Part shown: positions 1-6,584 of the stretch, piece by piece
How positions within the stretch are numbered: position 1 is the stretch's first letter
How the letters are laid out: every line of letters starts with the position of its first letter
DNA from: Geobacter sp.
GTDB lineage: Bacteria; Desulfobacterota; Desulfuromonadia; Geobacterales; Pseudopelobacteraceae
NCBI GenBank assembly: GCA_027346925.1
Contig: DAIERH010000092.1
Location: 1-8,512, forward strand
Length of the DNA: 8,512 bases
Direction of reading: 5' to 3'
Program-made: the position numbers and the translations under genes
Notes under the pieces: model-generated
The model's input: the letters and a program-made list of their open reading frames with translations, nothing else
Told to the model about the DNA's origin: nothing
Database searches by the model: none

Positions 1-1156
1 TTACATCATGAAGACCTATGGCCGCTACCCGATCGTGCCGGTGAGGGGTAAAGGGAGCCGCCTGTGGGACGCGGAGGGCAAGGAATATCTGGATTTCCTG
101 GCCGGGGTGGCGGTCAACAACCTGGGGCACTGCCACCCCGCGGTGGTGGCGGCCCTGCAGAATCAGGCCGCCGAACTGATCCACTGCTCCAATTATTACC
201 AGATTCCCCAGCAGATCGAACTGGCCGAACTGTTGTGCAACCATTCCTTTGCCGACAAGGCCTTTTTCTGCAACAGCGGGGCCGAGGCCAACGAGGCCGC
301 AATCAAGCTGGCCCGGAAATACAGCCGTGACAAGTACGGTCCCGAACGTTACGAGATCATCACCGCCGCCGAGTCATTCCACGGCCGTACCATGGCCACG
401 GTCTCGGCTACTGGCCAGGAAAAGGTGCAGCGCTTCTTCGATCCGCTGCTGCACGGCTTCAAGCATGTCCCCTTTGATGACGTGGCCGCCCTGGAGGCCG
501 CCGTCACCCCCAACACCTGTGCCGTGATGCTGGAGCCGATCCAGGGAGAGGGGGGGGTCAATGTCCCGTCGCCCGGTTACTTCCGGGAGGTGCGCCGGAT
601 CTGCGACCAGCACGGCCTGATCCTGATCTTCGACGAGGTCCAGGTGGGCATGGGGCGGACCGGCAAGCTCTTTGCCCATGAGCATTTCGACGTGGTCCCC
701 GACATCATGACCCTGGCCAAGGCCCTGGCCGGCGGTGCGCCCATCGGCACCATGCTGGCCAGGGACGAGTTTGCCGCCTCCTTCACTCCGGGTACCCATG
801 GTTCCACCTTTGGCGGCAATCCGCTGGTCTGCGCGGCCGCCATCGCAACGGTGCGGGTCATCCTGGAAGAGGGCATCCTCAGCCGGACCGAGGAGATCGG
901 CGAGTATCTGCTGGGCGAATTGGAGACACTGGGCAGGAAGTATCCCTTTGTCAGGGAGGTGCGCGGCATCGGCCTGATGATCGGTATGGGCCTGACCATC
1001 CCCGGCGCCGAGATCGTAAAGAAAGGGCACAGCCGCGGCCTGCTGCTCAACGTGACCCACGACACGGTGCTGCGCTTCGTGCCGCCATTGGTGATCACCA
1101 AGCAGGAGATCGATTCCATGATTGCGATCCTGGACGGCATATTTGCCGAGATTTAG
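1..1156 (+). CDS. argD: Acetylornithine aminotransferase ArgD (5' end outside window)
   Basis: A PLP-dependent class-III aminotransferase that converts N-acetylglutamate semialdehyde plus glutamate to N-acetylornithine and 2-oxoglutarate in the cytoplasm. Family members often also serve as the succinyl-DAP aminotransferase of lysine synthesis. Numbering from the ATG at base 8 gives 382 residues. The PLP-phosphate site is NSGAEANE (89-96), followed by FHGRT (124-128), the FDEVQ motif with Asp209 facing the pyridine nitrogen, the Schiff-base Lys238 in TLAKALAGG, and GTHGSTFGGNP (262-272). The frame stays open to the window edge, and the codons just before that ATG read Tyr-Ile, which fits the usual '..YIM.TYGR.P' N-terminus. 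The family is normally about 395-400 residues, so the true start is probably roughly 15 codons upstream and the ATG at 8 is internal. It ends TAG with a TAA two bases later and is followed by an 83-nt gap before argF, the largest gap inside the arginine cluster. Confidence 0.95.
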   Translation, partial: YIMKTYGRYPIVPVRGKGSRLWDAEGKEYLDFLAGVAVNNLGHCHPAVVAALQNQAAELIHCSNYYQIPQQIELAELLCNHSFADKAFFCNSGAEANEAAIKLARKYSRDKYGPERYEIITAAESFHGRTMATVSATGQEKVQRFFDPLLHGFKHVPFDDVAALEAAVTPNTCAVMLEPIQGEGGVNVPSPGYFREVRRICDQHGLILIFDEVQVGMGRTGKLFAHEHFDVVPDIMTLAKALAGGAPIGTMLARDEFAASFTPGTHGSTFGGNPLVCAAAIATVRVILEEGILSRTEEIGEYLLGELETLGRKYPFVREVRGIGLMIGMGLTIPGAEIVKKGHSRGLLLNVTHDTVLRFVPPLVITKQEIDSMIAILDGIFAEI

Positions 1157-1172
1157 TAACTTAGACGCTATT

Positions 1173-1220
1173 TTTTCTTGAGAAAATGATGTCGTTAAAG
1201 CACGTATCCAGTTTACTGGA
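1173..1220. promoter_or_regulatory. Two short perfect palindromes in the argD-argF gap (possible operator or leader structure)
   Basis: Two perfect 6+2+6 palindromes lie between argD and argF: TTTTCTtgAGAAAA at 1173-1186 and TCCAGTttACTGGA at 1207-1220. Their centres are 34 bp apart. The second ends 8 nt before the argF Shine-Dalgarno. The other arginine genes here are separated by at most 26 nt, so this is the only room inside the operon for local control. Neither matches the ArgR box as I know it. The 2-nt centres are too tight for full hairpins, so protein-binding sites are as plausible as RNA folds. The regulatory role is inferred; only the symmetry is observed. Confidence 0.3.
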
Positions 1221-1227
1221 GAGGTAT

Positions 1228-1235
1228 AGGGAGGG
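1228..1235 (+). promoter_or_regulatory. Ribosome binding site that fixes the argF start
   Basis: AGGGAGGG contains a full GGAGG core five bases before the ATG at 1240. The frame is open back to ATG codons at 1186 and 1189, but those have no comparable Shine-Dalgarno and would add 18 residues with no counterpart in ornithine carbamoyltransferases. The start at 1240 is therefore chosen. Confidence 0.85.
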
Positions 1236-1239
1236 AACA

Positions 1240-2151
1240 ATGGCGCGACATTTTCTGGCGCTGCACGACTACGGCAAGGACGAACTGGACGGCCTGCTTG
1301 ACCTGGCAAAGGACCTGAAGGCGAAGCAGAAGCAGGGCATTCCCCACCGGCTGCTGGACGGCAAGACAGTGGCGCTGATCTTTGAAAAGGCTTCCACCAG
1401 GACCAGGGTTTCCTTCGAGGTTGGGGTCTTCCAGCTGGGCGGCCATGGGTTGTTCATGTCGTCGGGCACCTCCCAGATGGGGCGCGGCGAGCCGATCAAG
1501 GACACCGCCCGGGTCATGGCCCGCTACTGCGACGGCGTCATGATACGCACCTACGGCCAGGAGATCGTTGAAGAGTTTGCCCGCTACTCGGACGTAGCGG
1601 TCATCAACGGCCTGACAGATCTGTTCCACCCCTGCCAGATCATGGCCGACCTGCAGACGGTGATCGAGCACAAGGGGGGCTATGCAGGACTCAAGTTCGC
1701 CTGGGTGGGGGATGGCAACAACATGGCCAATACCTGGATCGAGGCGGCGGCCATCCTCGATTTCGACCTGGCCCTGGCCTGCCCCGCGGGGTATGAGCCG
1801 GATGCCTCGGTCATGGCCTGGGCACGGGCCAAGGCCCCCGCCCGGATCACCCTGACGCACGACCCGAAAGCTGCGGTCAAGGGGGCTGACGTGCTCAACA
1901 CGGACGTCTGGGCCAGTATGGGACAGGAAAGCGAACAGAAGGAGCGGGAGCAGGCCTTTGGCGGCTACTGCCTGGACGATTCCCTGGTACAATTGGCCAA
2001 GCAGGACTGTATCGTCATGCATTGCCTGCCCGCCCACCGGGGCGAGGAGATCAGCGACTCGGTCATCGAAGGGCGCAATTCAGTGGTCTGGGACGAGGCC
2101 GAGAACCGGCTGCACATACAAAAAGCAATCATGGCAACTTTGATCAAATAA
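1240..2151 (+). CDS. argF: Ornithine carbamoyltransferase, anabolic (ArgF)
   Basis: Transfers the carbamoyl group of carbamoyl phosphate to ornithine, giving citrulline. It is a cytoplasmic enzyme, usually a homotrimer. The 303-residue length is normal for the family. Visible motifs are the carbamoyl-phosphate loop STRTR (52-56) within the 'EKASTRTRVSFE' context, HPCQ (130-133), the ornithine-side DGNNMANTW (158-166), DVWASMGQE (222-230) and HCLPAHRGEE (261-270), whose Cys and His contact ornithine and carbamoyl phosphate. The DGNN and MGQE motifs separate it from aspartate carbamoyltransferase. The start is set by a strong Shine-Dalgarno (1228-1235). It lies 83 nt after argD and 26 nt before argG, as part of one operon. 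Context among the other synthetic genes supports the biosynthetic rather than the catabolic (ArcB) role. Confidence 0.97.
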   Translation: MARHFLALHDYGKDELDGLLDLAKDLKAKQKQGIPHRLLDGKTVALIFEKASTRTRVSFEVGVFQLGGHGLFMSSGTSQMGRGEPIKDTARVMARYCDGVMIRTYGQEIVEEFARYSDVAVINGLTDLFHPCQIMADLQTVIEHKGGYAGLKFAWVGDGNNMANTWIEAAAILDFDLALACPAGYEPDASVMAWARAKAPARITLTHDPKAAVKGADVLNTDVWASMGQESEQKEREQAFGGYCLDDSLVQLAKQDCIVMHCLPAHRGEEISDSVIEGRNSVVWDEAENRLHIQKAIMATLIK

Positions 2152-2162
2152 TATCTACTGTT

Positions 2163-2170
2163 AAAGGAGA
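2163..2170 (+). promoter_or_regulatory. Ribosome binding site for argG
   Basis: AAAGGAGA lies eight bases (from the GGAG core) before the ATG at 2178. The argG frame is open further upstream into argF, so this site decides the start. The resulting N-terminus places the ATP-loop AYSGGLDTS at residues 15-23, as expected for argininosuccinate synthases. Confidence 0.8.
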
Positions 2171-2177
2171 GCTACAC

Positions 2178-3407
2178 ATGGCAAAAACGCAGAAAAAGGA
2201 AATCAACAAGATCGTCCTGGCCTACTCGGGCGGGCTGGACACTTCCATCATCCTCAAATGGCTCAAGAACGAGTACGGCTGCAAGGTGGTGGCCTTCTCC
2301 GCCGACCTGGGGCAGGGGGACGAACTGGCCCCGATCCGCGAAAAGGCCCTGGCCACCGGCGCCGACAAGGTCTATATCGACGACCTGAAAGAGGAGTTCG
2401 TCCGTGATTTCGTGTTTCCCATGTTCCGCGCCAATGCCATCTACGAGAGTCACTACCTGCTGGGCACCTCCATTGCCCGGCCGCTGATCGCCAAGCGCCA
2501 GATGGAGATCGCCGCCAAGGAGAAATGTGATGCCGTCTCCCATGGCGCCACCGGCAAGGGGAACGACCAGGTGCGCTTCGAGCTGGCCTACTACCACTTC
2601 AACCCGGCCATCAAGGTGGTGGCCCCTTGGCGCGAGTGGGACCTGAACAGCCGCCAGGCCCTGATCGAGTACGCCAAGAAAAACGGCATCCCCATACCAG
2701 TCACCAAGAAACGCCCCTGGTCGAGCGATCGCAATCTGCTGCACATCTCCTTTGAGGGGGGCATTCTGGAGGACACCTGGGCCGAGGCACCCGAGGAGAT
2801 GTACGTCCTGACCACGCCACCCGAGCAGGCGCCCAACAAGCCGCTGGAAGTGGAGATCGAGTATGAGCAGGGGAATCCGGTCGCCGTCGACGGCAAGAAG
2901 ATGAGCCCGGCCAAGCTACTGGCGCACCTCAATAAGCTGGGCGGGGCGCATGGCGTCGGCCGTGTCGATCTGGTCGAGAATCGCTATGTCGGGATGAAGT
3001 CCCGCGGCGTGTACGAAACCCCCGGCGGCACCATCCTGCGCGAGGCCCACTCGGCCGTGGAGCAGATCACCATGGACCGCGAGGTGATGCGTATTCGCGA
3101 CGGGCTGATCCCCGAATACGCCCGCCTGGTCTACGCCGGCTACTGGTTCTCCCCGGAGCGCCAGATGCTGCAGACCCTCGTGGATGATTCCCAGAAGTGC
3201 GTCAACGGCGTGGCCCGGGTCAAGCTGTACAAGGGGCATTGCCGCACGGTCGGCCGCAAGTCCGAGACCGACTCACTCTTCAACCTGGATTTCGCCACCT
3301 TTGAAAAGGACCAGGTCTACAACCAGGCCGATGCCGAGGGCTTCATCAAGATCAACTCCCTGCGGCTCAGGATCAGGTCGTTGATGCAGGCCTCGAAAAA
3401 GAAGTGA
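2178..3407 (+). CDS. argG: Argininosuccinate synthase (ArgG)
   Basis: Joins citrulline and aspartate to argininosuccinate, using ATP and releasing AMP and PPi through a citrulline-adenylate intermediate. It is cytoplasmic and tetrameric in the family. The 409 residues match the usual 400-410 length of the type without the long bacterial extension. The N-type ATP pyrophosphatase loop AYSGGLDTS is at 15-23. YLLGTSIARP (93-102) and the second family signature GATGKGNDQVRF (123-134) follow. An Asp-rich FSADLGQGDE segment is near residues 40-49. The C-terminus is a lysine-rich helix, as in other members. The stop TGA overlaps the GTG start of the Nudix gene by 4 nt, so ribosomes finishing argG can reinitiate directly on it. 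Nothing looks broken. Confidence 0.98.
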   Translation: MAKTQKKEINKIVLAYSGGLDTSIILKWLKNEYGCKVVAFSADLGQGDELAPIREKALATGADKVYIDDLKEEFVRDFVFPMFRANAIYESHYLLGTSIARPLIAKRQMEIAAKEKCDAVSHGATGKGNDQVRFELAYYHFNPAIKVVAPWREWDLNSRQALIEYAKKNGIPIPVTKKRPWSSDRNLLHISFEGGILEDTWAEAPEEMYVLTTPPEQAPNKPLEVEIEYEQGNPVAVDGKKMSPAKLLAHLNKLGGAHGVGRVDLVENRYVGMKSRGVYETPGGTILREAHSAVEQITMDREVMRIRDGLIPEYARLVYAGYWFSPERQMLQTLVDDSQKCVNGVARVKLYKGHCRTVGRKSETDSLFNLDFATFEKDQVYNQADAEGFIKINSLRLRIRSLMQASKKK

Positions 3408-3853
3408 CGAAAAAGCGGTACAAGAAAGAACACATCGTCACCTCGGTGGTGGCGGTCATCCTGGATGATGACGACCGGGTGCTCCTGACCCGGCGCAACA
3501 TTCAGCCATTCAAGGATCAGTGGGTCATGCCGGGGGGGAAGATCGACCTGGGGGAGCCGATCCTGGATGCGTTGAAACGCGAGGTACACGAAGAGGTCGG
3601 TCTGGAGGTCGAGGTCCAGGGCCTCATCGACGTGTTCGAGCACCTCACCCCTGGTGAGGACAACTACCATTTCGTCATCCTGTACTACCGTTGCCGGCCC
3701 TTGTATTGCGACATCACCCGCAACGAGGCCGAGGTGGCAGCGGTGGCCTGGGTAGGGCGGAGTGAGTTGGCAGTTTATCCCCTGCCGGACGGAACACGCT
3801 ACATCCTGGGGCGTATCTTCCCCGAGTTATGCACCTGCGAGGTTCAGCACTAG
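3404..3853 (+). CDS. Nudix hydrolase embedded in the arginine operon
   Basis: A 149-residue single-domain Nudix (MutT-like) pyrophosphohydrolase. The full Nudix box is present: Gly45, Glu51, Arg59-Glu60-Val61, Glu63-Glu64, Gly66-Leu67, fitting GX5EX7REUXEEXGU with no missing metal ligand. It should therefore be an active Mg-dependent enzyme splitting a nucleoside diphosphate linked to another moiety. The 'RRNIQPFKDQWVMPGG' stretch before the box resembles ADP-ribose- or (d)NTP-type members, but the sequence does not fix the substrate. The start is a GTG nested in the argG stop (GTGA), with only a purine-rich A tract and no clear Shine-Dalgarno, so translation probably depends on coupling to argG. 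It ends 4 nt before the nitrilase-like gene. A housecleaning or metabolite-repair role beside ArgG (which makes AMP and PPi) is only an inference. Confidence 0.93.
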   Translation: MTKKRYKKEHIVTSVVAVILDDDDRVLLTRRNIQPFKDQWVMPGGKIDLGEPILDALKREVHEEVGLEVEVQGLIDVFEHLTPGEDNYHFVILYYRCRPLYCDITRNEAEVAAVAWVGRSELAVYPLPDGTRYILGRIFPELCTCEVQH

Positions 3854-3857
3854 CGCC

Positions 3858-5027
3858 ATGCCGGAGATCATCGACAAGAGGGTCAACCTGGAGTTCCCCC
3901 TGGGTCATCACCTGCACTGCATGATCGCCCAGATCCCCAACCGCCTGCGGCGTTGCGAGACCGGGTTTTGCCAGATGGACCCCGAGGCCCAGTGGGCCAC
4001 GGTGCGCTCCGTCCTCGATCTGGTGGCCGGCGGGGAGGGGAACATGAGGAAGCTCCACTTCCTCCTCTTTCCCGAGGCCTGTCTGCCGGTGTGCCGCTTC
4101 GATGACATGCTGGCGGCCATCGGGGGTTCCTTTCGCCCCAACACGGTGACCGTCTTCGGAGTGGAGCCGGTCAGGTTGCGCGATTACCGTGCCATACTGG
4201 CGCGTTTCAGCGATGACAACGCGGAGGCGGTCGAGCTGGTCGAGCGGGACATCAATTCGGGTGACGTGCTGGAGGTGCCTGTCAACTGGTGCTGCATCGC
4301 CGTCAAGGAGGCCGACGGCCGCCTCCGGGTCTTCCTGGAGGCCAAGAGCCATCCCTTCCGCGGCGAGGAGTATATCGACAAGTTCCACGACCTCTACCGG
4401 GGCAAACACTTTTACCTGCTGCGCAGTTGGCCGTCGTGCTTCAACTTCATGGCGATCATCTGCCTGGATTACCTCTACCGTGATCTGTACTCCTCCAATA
4501 TCCGGCAGATCATCGATCACGCCGACCAGCTCTTTTATACCACCCGGCAGCGGCTGGATGCCCTGTTCGTGATCCAGTGCAACCCCAAGCCGGAGCATCG
4601 CGCCTATCGCGACGTGATCTGCGGTTTCTACGGTGAATACCTGGAAGACATGCCGGGGGTGCGCGAGACGGTGACGGTATTCGGCAACACCTCGGACGGG
4701 ACCGTGCTGGAGGATGAGCCGATCAAGGAAGGATACGGCCACTCCTACGTGGTCATCAACCGTGGCCACCGGCTTGCACACGTCAGGTTCAGCGAGTTTG
4801 TGACCGACGACTTCGATGGCGCCCCGGTCTGCCGATTGCGTTTCGGAAGCGGTACGCGCCTCTATTATTTCAACCTGCCGCAACAGCACGAACTCGATCC
4901 GCGGACATCGCGGGTTCCGCTCAAGGTGCATGCCATCCTGAGCAAGGACGAATCGGACGCATGGCGCAAGATCACCGCCGCCGAACTGGTGGCCGGATAC
5001 GAAATAGCACAGGAGAAACAGGCATGA
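3858..5027 (+). CDS. Divergent nitrilase-superfamily (carbon-nitrogen hydrolase-like) protein
   Basis: A 389-residue soluble protein with no signal peptide or membrane segment that I can see. I do not recognise a named family. The order and context of three motifs match the Glu-Lys-Cys triad of carbon-nitrogen hydrolases: LLFPEA with Glu73, EAKSHPFRGEE with Lys163 and a following Glu pair (170-171), and FMAIICLDYLYRDL with Cys202 followed by Asp204. After the Cys, the patterns ADQLFY..., LFVIQCNP and TVFGNTSDGT look like the later strands of that fold. The spacing (90 and 39 residues) is close to that of known members, but the N-terminus before Glu73 is long. Such enzymes cut amides, N-carbamoyl compounds or nitriles; the substrate here is unknown. 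The start ATG at 3858 lies 4 nt after the Nudix stop with only a distant GAGG (3839-3842), implying coupled translation. The TGA stop overlaps the argH ATG. The ORF remains open upstream to 3762, but that stretch is the Nudix C-terminus in another frame. Confidence 0.75.
   Translation: MPEIIDKRVNLEFPLGHHLHCMIAQIPNRLRRCETGFCQMDPEAQWATVRSVLDLVAGGEGNMRKLHFLLFPEACLPVCRFDDMLAAIGGSFRPNTVTVFGVEPVRLRDYRAILARFSDDNAEAVELVERDINSGDVLEVPVNWCCIAVKEADGRLRVFLEAKSHPFRGEEYIDKFHDLYRGKHFYLLRSWPSCFNFMAIICLDYLYRDLYSSNIRQIIDHADQLFYTTRQRLDALFVIQCNPKPEHRAYRDVICGFYGEYLEDMPGVRETVTVFGNTSDGTVLEDEPIKEGYGHSYVVINRGHRLAHVRFSEFVTDDFDGAPVCRLRFGSGTRLYYFNLPQQHELDPRTSRVPLKVHAILSKDESDAWRKITAAELVAGYEIAQEKQA
5011..5015 (+). promoter_or_regulatory. 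Ribosome binding site for argH inside the preceding gene
   Basis: AGGAG lies within the last codons of the nitrilase-like gene, eight bases before the ATG at 5024. The argH frame is open further upstream to 4961, but this site and the normal family N-terminus (KLWGGRF at residues 12-18) favour 5024. The ATG shares ATGA with the upstream stop. Confidence 0.8.
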
Positions 5028-6421
5028 CCACTGAAGAGACCGATGTGTCCAAGGATAAACTCTGGGGCGGGCGCTTCACGCAACCCACCGACAAGTTCGT
5101 GGAGGAGTTCACCGCCTCTATCGAGTTCGACAAGCGCCTGTACCACCAGGATATCCGCGGTTCCGTCGCCCATGCCCGCATGCTGGGCAAACAGGGGATC
5201 ATCCCGATCGAGGATGTGGAGAGCATTGTCCATGGCCTTCAACAGATCCTCCAGCAGATAGAGGCGGGCGAGTTCGACTTTTCCGTCAGCCTGGAAGACA
5301 TCCACATGAACATCGAGGCGCGCCTCTCGGCCATGATCGGCGAGGCGGGCAAGCGCCTGCACACCGGCCGCTCGCGCAACGACCAGGTGGCGCTGGATAT
5401 CCGTCTCTACCTGCGGGATGAGATCGTGGAGATCATCACCTTCCTGGACCTGGTGACCGATGCGCTGCTGACCCAGGCCGAGGCCAACATCGACACGATC
5501 ATGCCAGGATTCACCCATCTGCAGACCGCCCAGCCGATCCTGTTCGCCCACCACCTGATGGCCTACGTGGAGATGTTCTCGCGGGACCGGGCCCGCCTGG
5601 ATGACTGCCTCAAACGGGTCGACGTACTCCCCCTCGGAGCAGGGGCCCTGGCCGGGACAACCTTTCCCATCGACCGGGAATACGTGGCCGAACAACTGGA
5701 TTTTCCAGCCATCACGCGCAACTCCCTGGATTCGGTCTCGGATCGGGATTTCGCCCTGGAGTTCCTTGCCGACTCCTCGATCCTGATGATGCACCTGTCG
5801 CGTCTCTCGGAGGAGTTGATCCTCTGGTCCACCAGCGAGTTCCGCTTCATCGAACTGTCCGACTCCTTCTGCACCGGGTCGTCCATCATGCCCCAGAAAA
5901 AGAATCCGGACGTGCCGGAACTGGTACGGGGCAAGACCGGCCGGGTATACGGCAACCTGATTGCCCTCCTGACGGTGATGAAGTCCCTGCCGCTGGCATA
6001 CAACAAGGACATGCAGGAAGACAAGGAGCCGCTCTTCGATACCATCGACACGGTCAAGGGGAGCCTCAAGATATTTGCCGACATGATCGCCGGGATGCGG
6101 GTCAACGAGGGCCGCATGCGCAGGGCGGCCGAGTTTGGCTTTTCCACCGCCACCGACGTGGCCGATTACCTGGTGCGCAAGGGTTTGGCGTTCCGCGATG
6201 CCCATGAAGCCGTGGGCAATGCCGTAAAATACTGCATCGAGAACGAGATGGACATCACCGAGTTGTCCCTGGCCGAATGGCAGCTCTTTTCCCCCCGCAT
6301 CGACAACGATATTTTCGGGGCCATCACCGTCGAGGCCAGTGTCAATGCCCGCAACGTGCCGGGCGGCACGGCGCGGGAGCGGGTGTGGAGCGAGATCGTG
6401 CGCTGCCGGGAAGGGAAGTAG
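5024..6421 (+). CDS. argH: Argininosuccinate lyase (ArgH)
   Basis: Splits argininosuccinate into arginine and fumarate, the last step of the pathway. It is cytoplasmic, a homotetramer in the fumarase/aspartase superfamily, with active sites formed between subunits. The 465-residue length is normal. Visible landmarks are KLWGGRF at the N-terminus, the HTGRSRND segment (113-120), PGFTHLQTAQP (161-171) with the conserved His165, and the superfamily signature GSSIMPQKKNPD (285-296), carrying the mobile-loop catalytic serine (Ser286 or Ser287, the second by analogy). The ATG overlaps the stop of the nitrilase-like gene by 4 nt and has its own AGGAG. It is the last gene of the arginine cluster: a repeat element begins 15 bases after its TAG. 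All expected residues are present. Confidence 0.98.
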   Translation: MTTEETDVSKDKLWGGRFTQPTDKFVEEFTASIEFDKRLYHQDIRGSVAHARMLGKQGIIPIEDVESIVHGLQQILQQIEAGEFDFSVSLEDIHMNIEARLSAMIGEAGKRLHTGRSRNDQVALDIRLYLRDEIVEIITFLDLVTDALLTQAEANIDTIMPGFTHLQTAQPILFAHHLMAYVEMFSRDRARLDDCLKRVDVLPLGAGALAGTTFPIDREYVAEQLDFPAITRNSLDSVSDRDFALEFLADSSILMMHLSRLSEELILWSTSEFRFIELSDSFCTGSSIMPQKKNPDVPELVRGKTGRVYGNLIALLTVMKSLPLAYNKDMQEDKEPLFDTIDTVKGSLKIFADMIAGMRVNEGRMRRAAEFGFSTATDVADYLVRKGLAFRDAHEAVGNAVKYCIENEMDITELSLAEWQLFSPRIDNDIFGAITVEASVNARNVPGGTARERVWSEIVRCREGK

Positions 6422-6436
6422 GCAAACGTGCAATCT

Positions 6437-6572
6437 GCCACGGAGCCACAGAGACACAGAGAATATCTTTGAACATATTCAGCGAACAGGATAGTGAACG
6501 GTTCGATGTGGGGGATCGGATTTCTCTCGAAAAAAGCACGGCGATACCTCCGTGTCTCTGTGGCTCTGTGGC
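6437..6572. repeat. MITE/REP-like palindromic element with 25-bp inverted arms
   Basis: The left arm at 6437-6461 and the right arm at 6548-6572 are inverted copies matching at 23 of 25 positions, around an 86-bp core. Each arm is itself three tandem octamers of the form [CA]CAC[AG]GAG: CCACGGAG, CCACAGAG, ACACAGAG on the left (6438-6461), and CCACAGAG, CCACAGAG, ACACGGAG on the complement of the right arm. The core looks richer in A and T than the flanking genes and shows no ORF of note. I recall 'ccacagagacacagag' strings as dispersed intergenic repeats in Geobacter-type genomes, but cannot verify copy number here. As RNA the arms could pair into a long stem, which might stabilise or terminate the argH transcript. 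No T-run follows the right arm, so it is not a classical intrinsic terminator. Confidence 0.8.
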
Positions 6573-6578
6573 AAGAGG
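6573..6578 (+). promoter_or_regulatory. Ribosome binding site for the ExeA-type ATPase gene, abutting the repeat
   Basis: AAGAGG begins at the base directly after the right repeat arm and lies six bases before the ATG at 6585. This supports 6585 over an upstream in-frame GTG at 6552, which sits inside the repeat arm and would add 11 residues made of repeat sequence. Confidence 0.7.
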
Positions 6579-6584
6579 TTAAGA

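Noticed and set aside
1178..1207. Promoter in the argD-argF gap based on TTGAGA (1178-1183)
   Set aside because: The -35-like hexamer is fair, but no acceptable -10 hexamer lies 16-18 bases downstream (the best is ACGTAT), so I do not call a promoter.
1186..1239. Upstream ATG codons at 1186/1189 as the argF start
   Set aside because: They add 18 residues not typical of the family and lack a good Shine-Dalgarno, while the ATG at 1240 has GGAGG at ideal distance.
374..1309. Minus-strand open frame of 311 codons opposite argD
   Set aside because: It crosses the argD-argF gap and overlaps the conserved PLP-binding gene. No domain or ribosome binding site is evident.
3714..4931. Minus-strand open frame of 405 codons opposite the nitrilase-like gene
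   Set aside because: I considered whether this, rather than the plus frame, is the true gene. The plus frame shows ordered catalytic motifs and operon-style overlaps at both ends; the minus frame is rich in His, Gln, Val and Asp with no motif.
4865..6457. Minus-strand open frame of 530 codons opposite argH
   Set aside because: Its translation has no recognisable domain, it lies wholly opposite a well-supported enzyme gene, and its start falls in the repeat arm by symmetry. High-GC codon bias commonly leaves the opposite frame open.
6469..6497. Promoter inside the repeat core, TTGAAC followed by GATAGT
   Set aside because: Only partial hexamer matches with a 15-base spacer. A promoter for the ExeA-type gene is expected around here, but the sequence does not single one out.
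6437..6572. CRISPR array
   Set aside because: There are only two copies, and they are in inverted rather than direct orientation. No cas genes are present.
6422..6584. Intrinsic terminator after argH
   Set aside because: The inverted arms can form a long stem, but the loop is 86 nt and no run of T follows, so this does not fit a rho-independent terminator.
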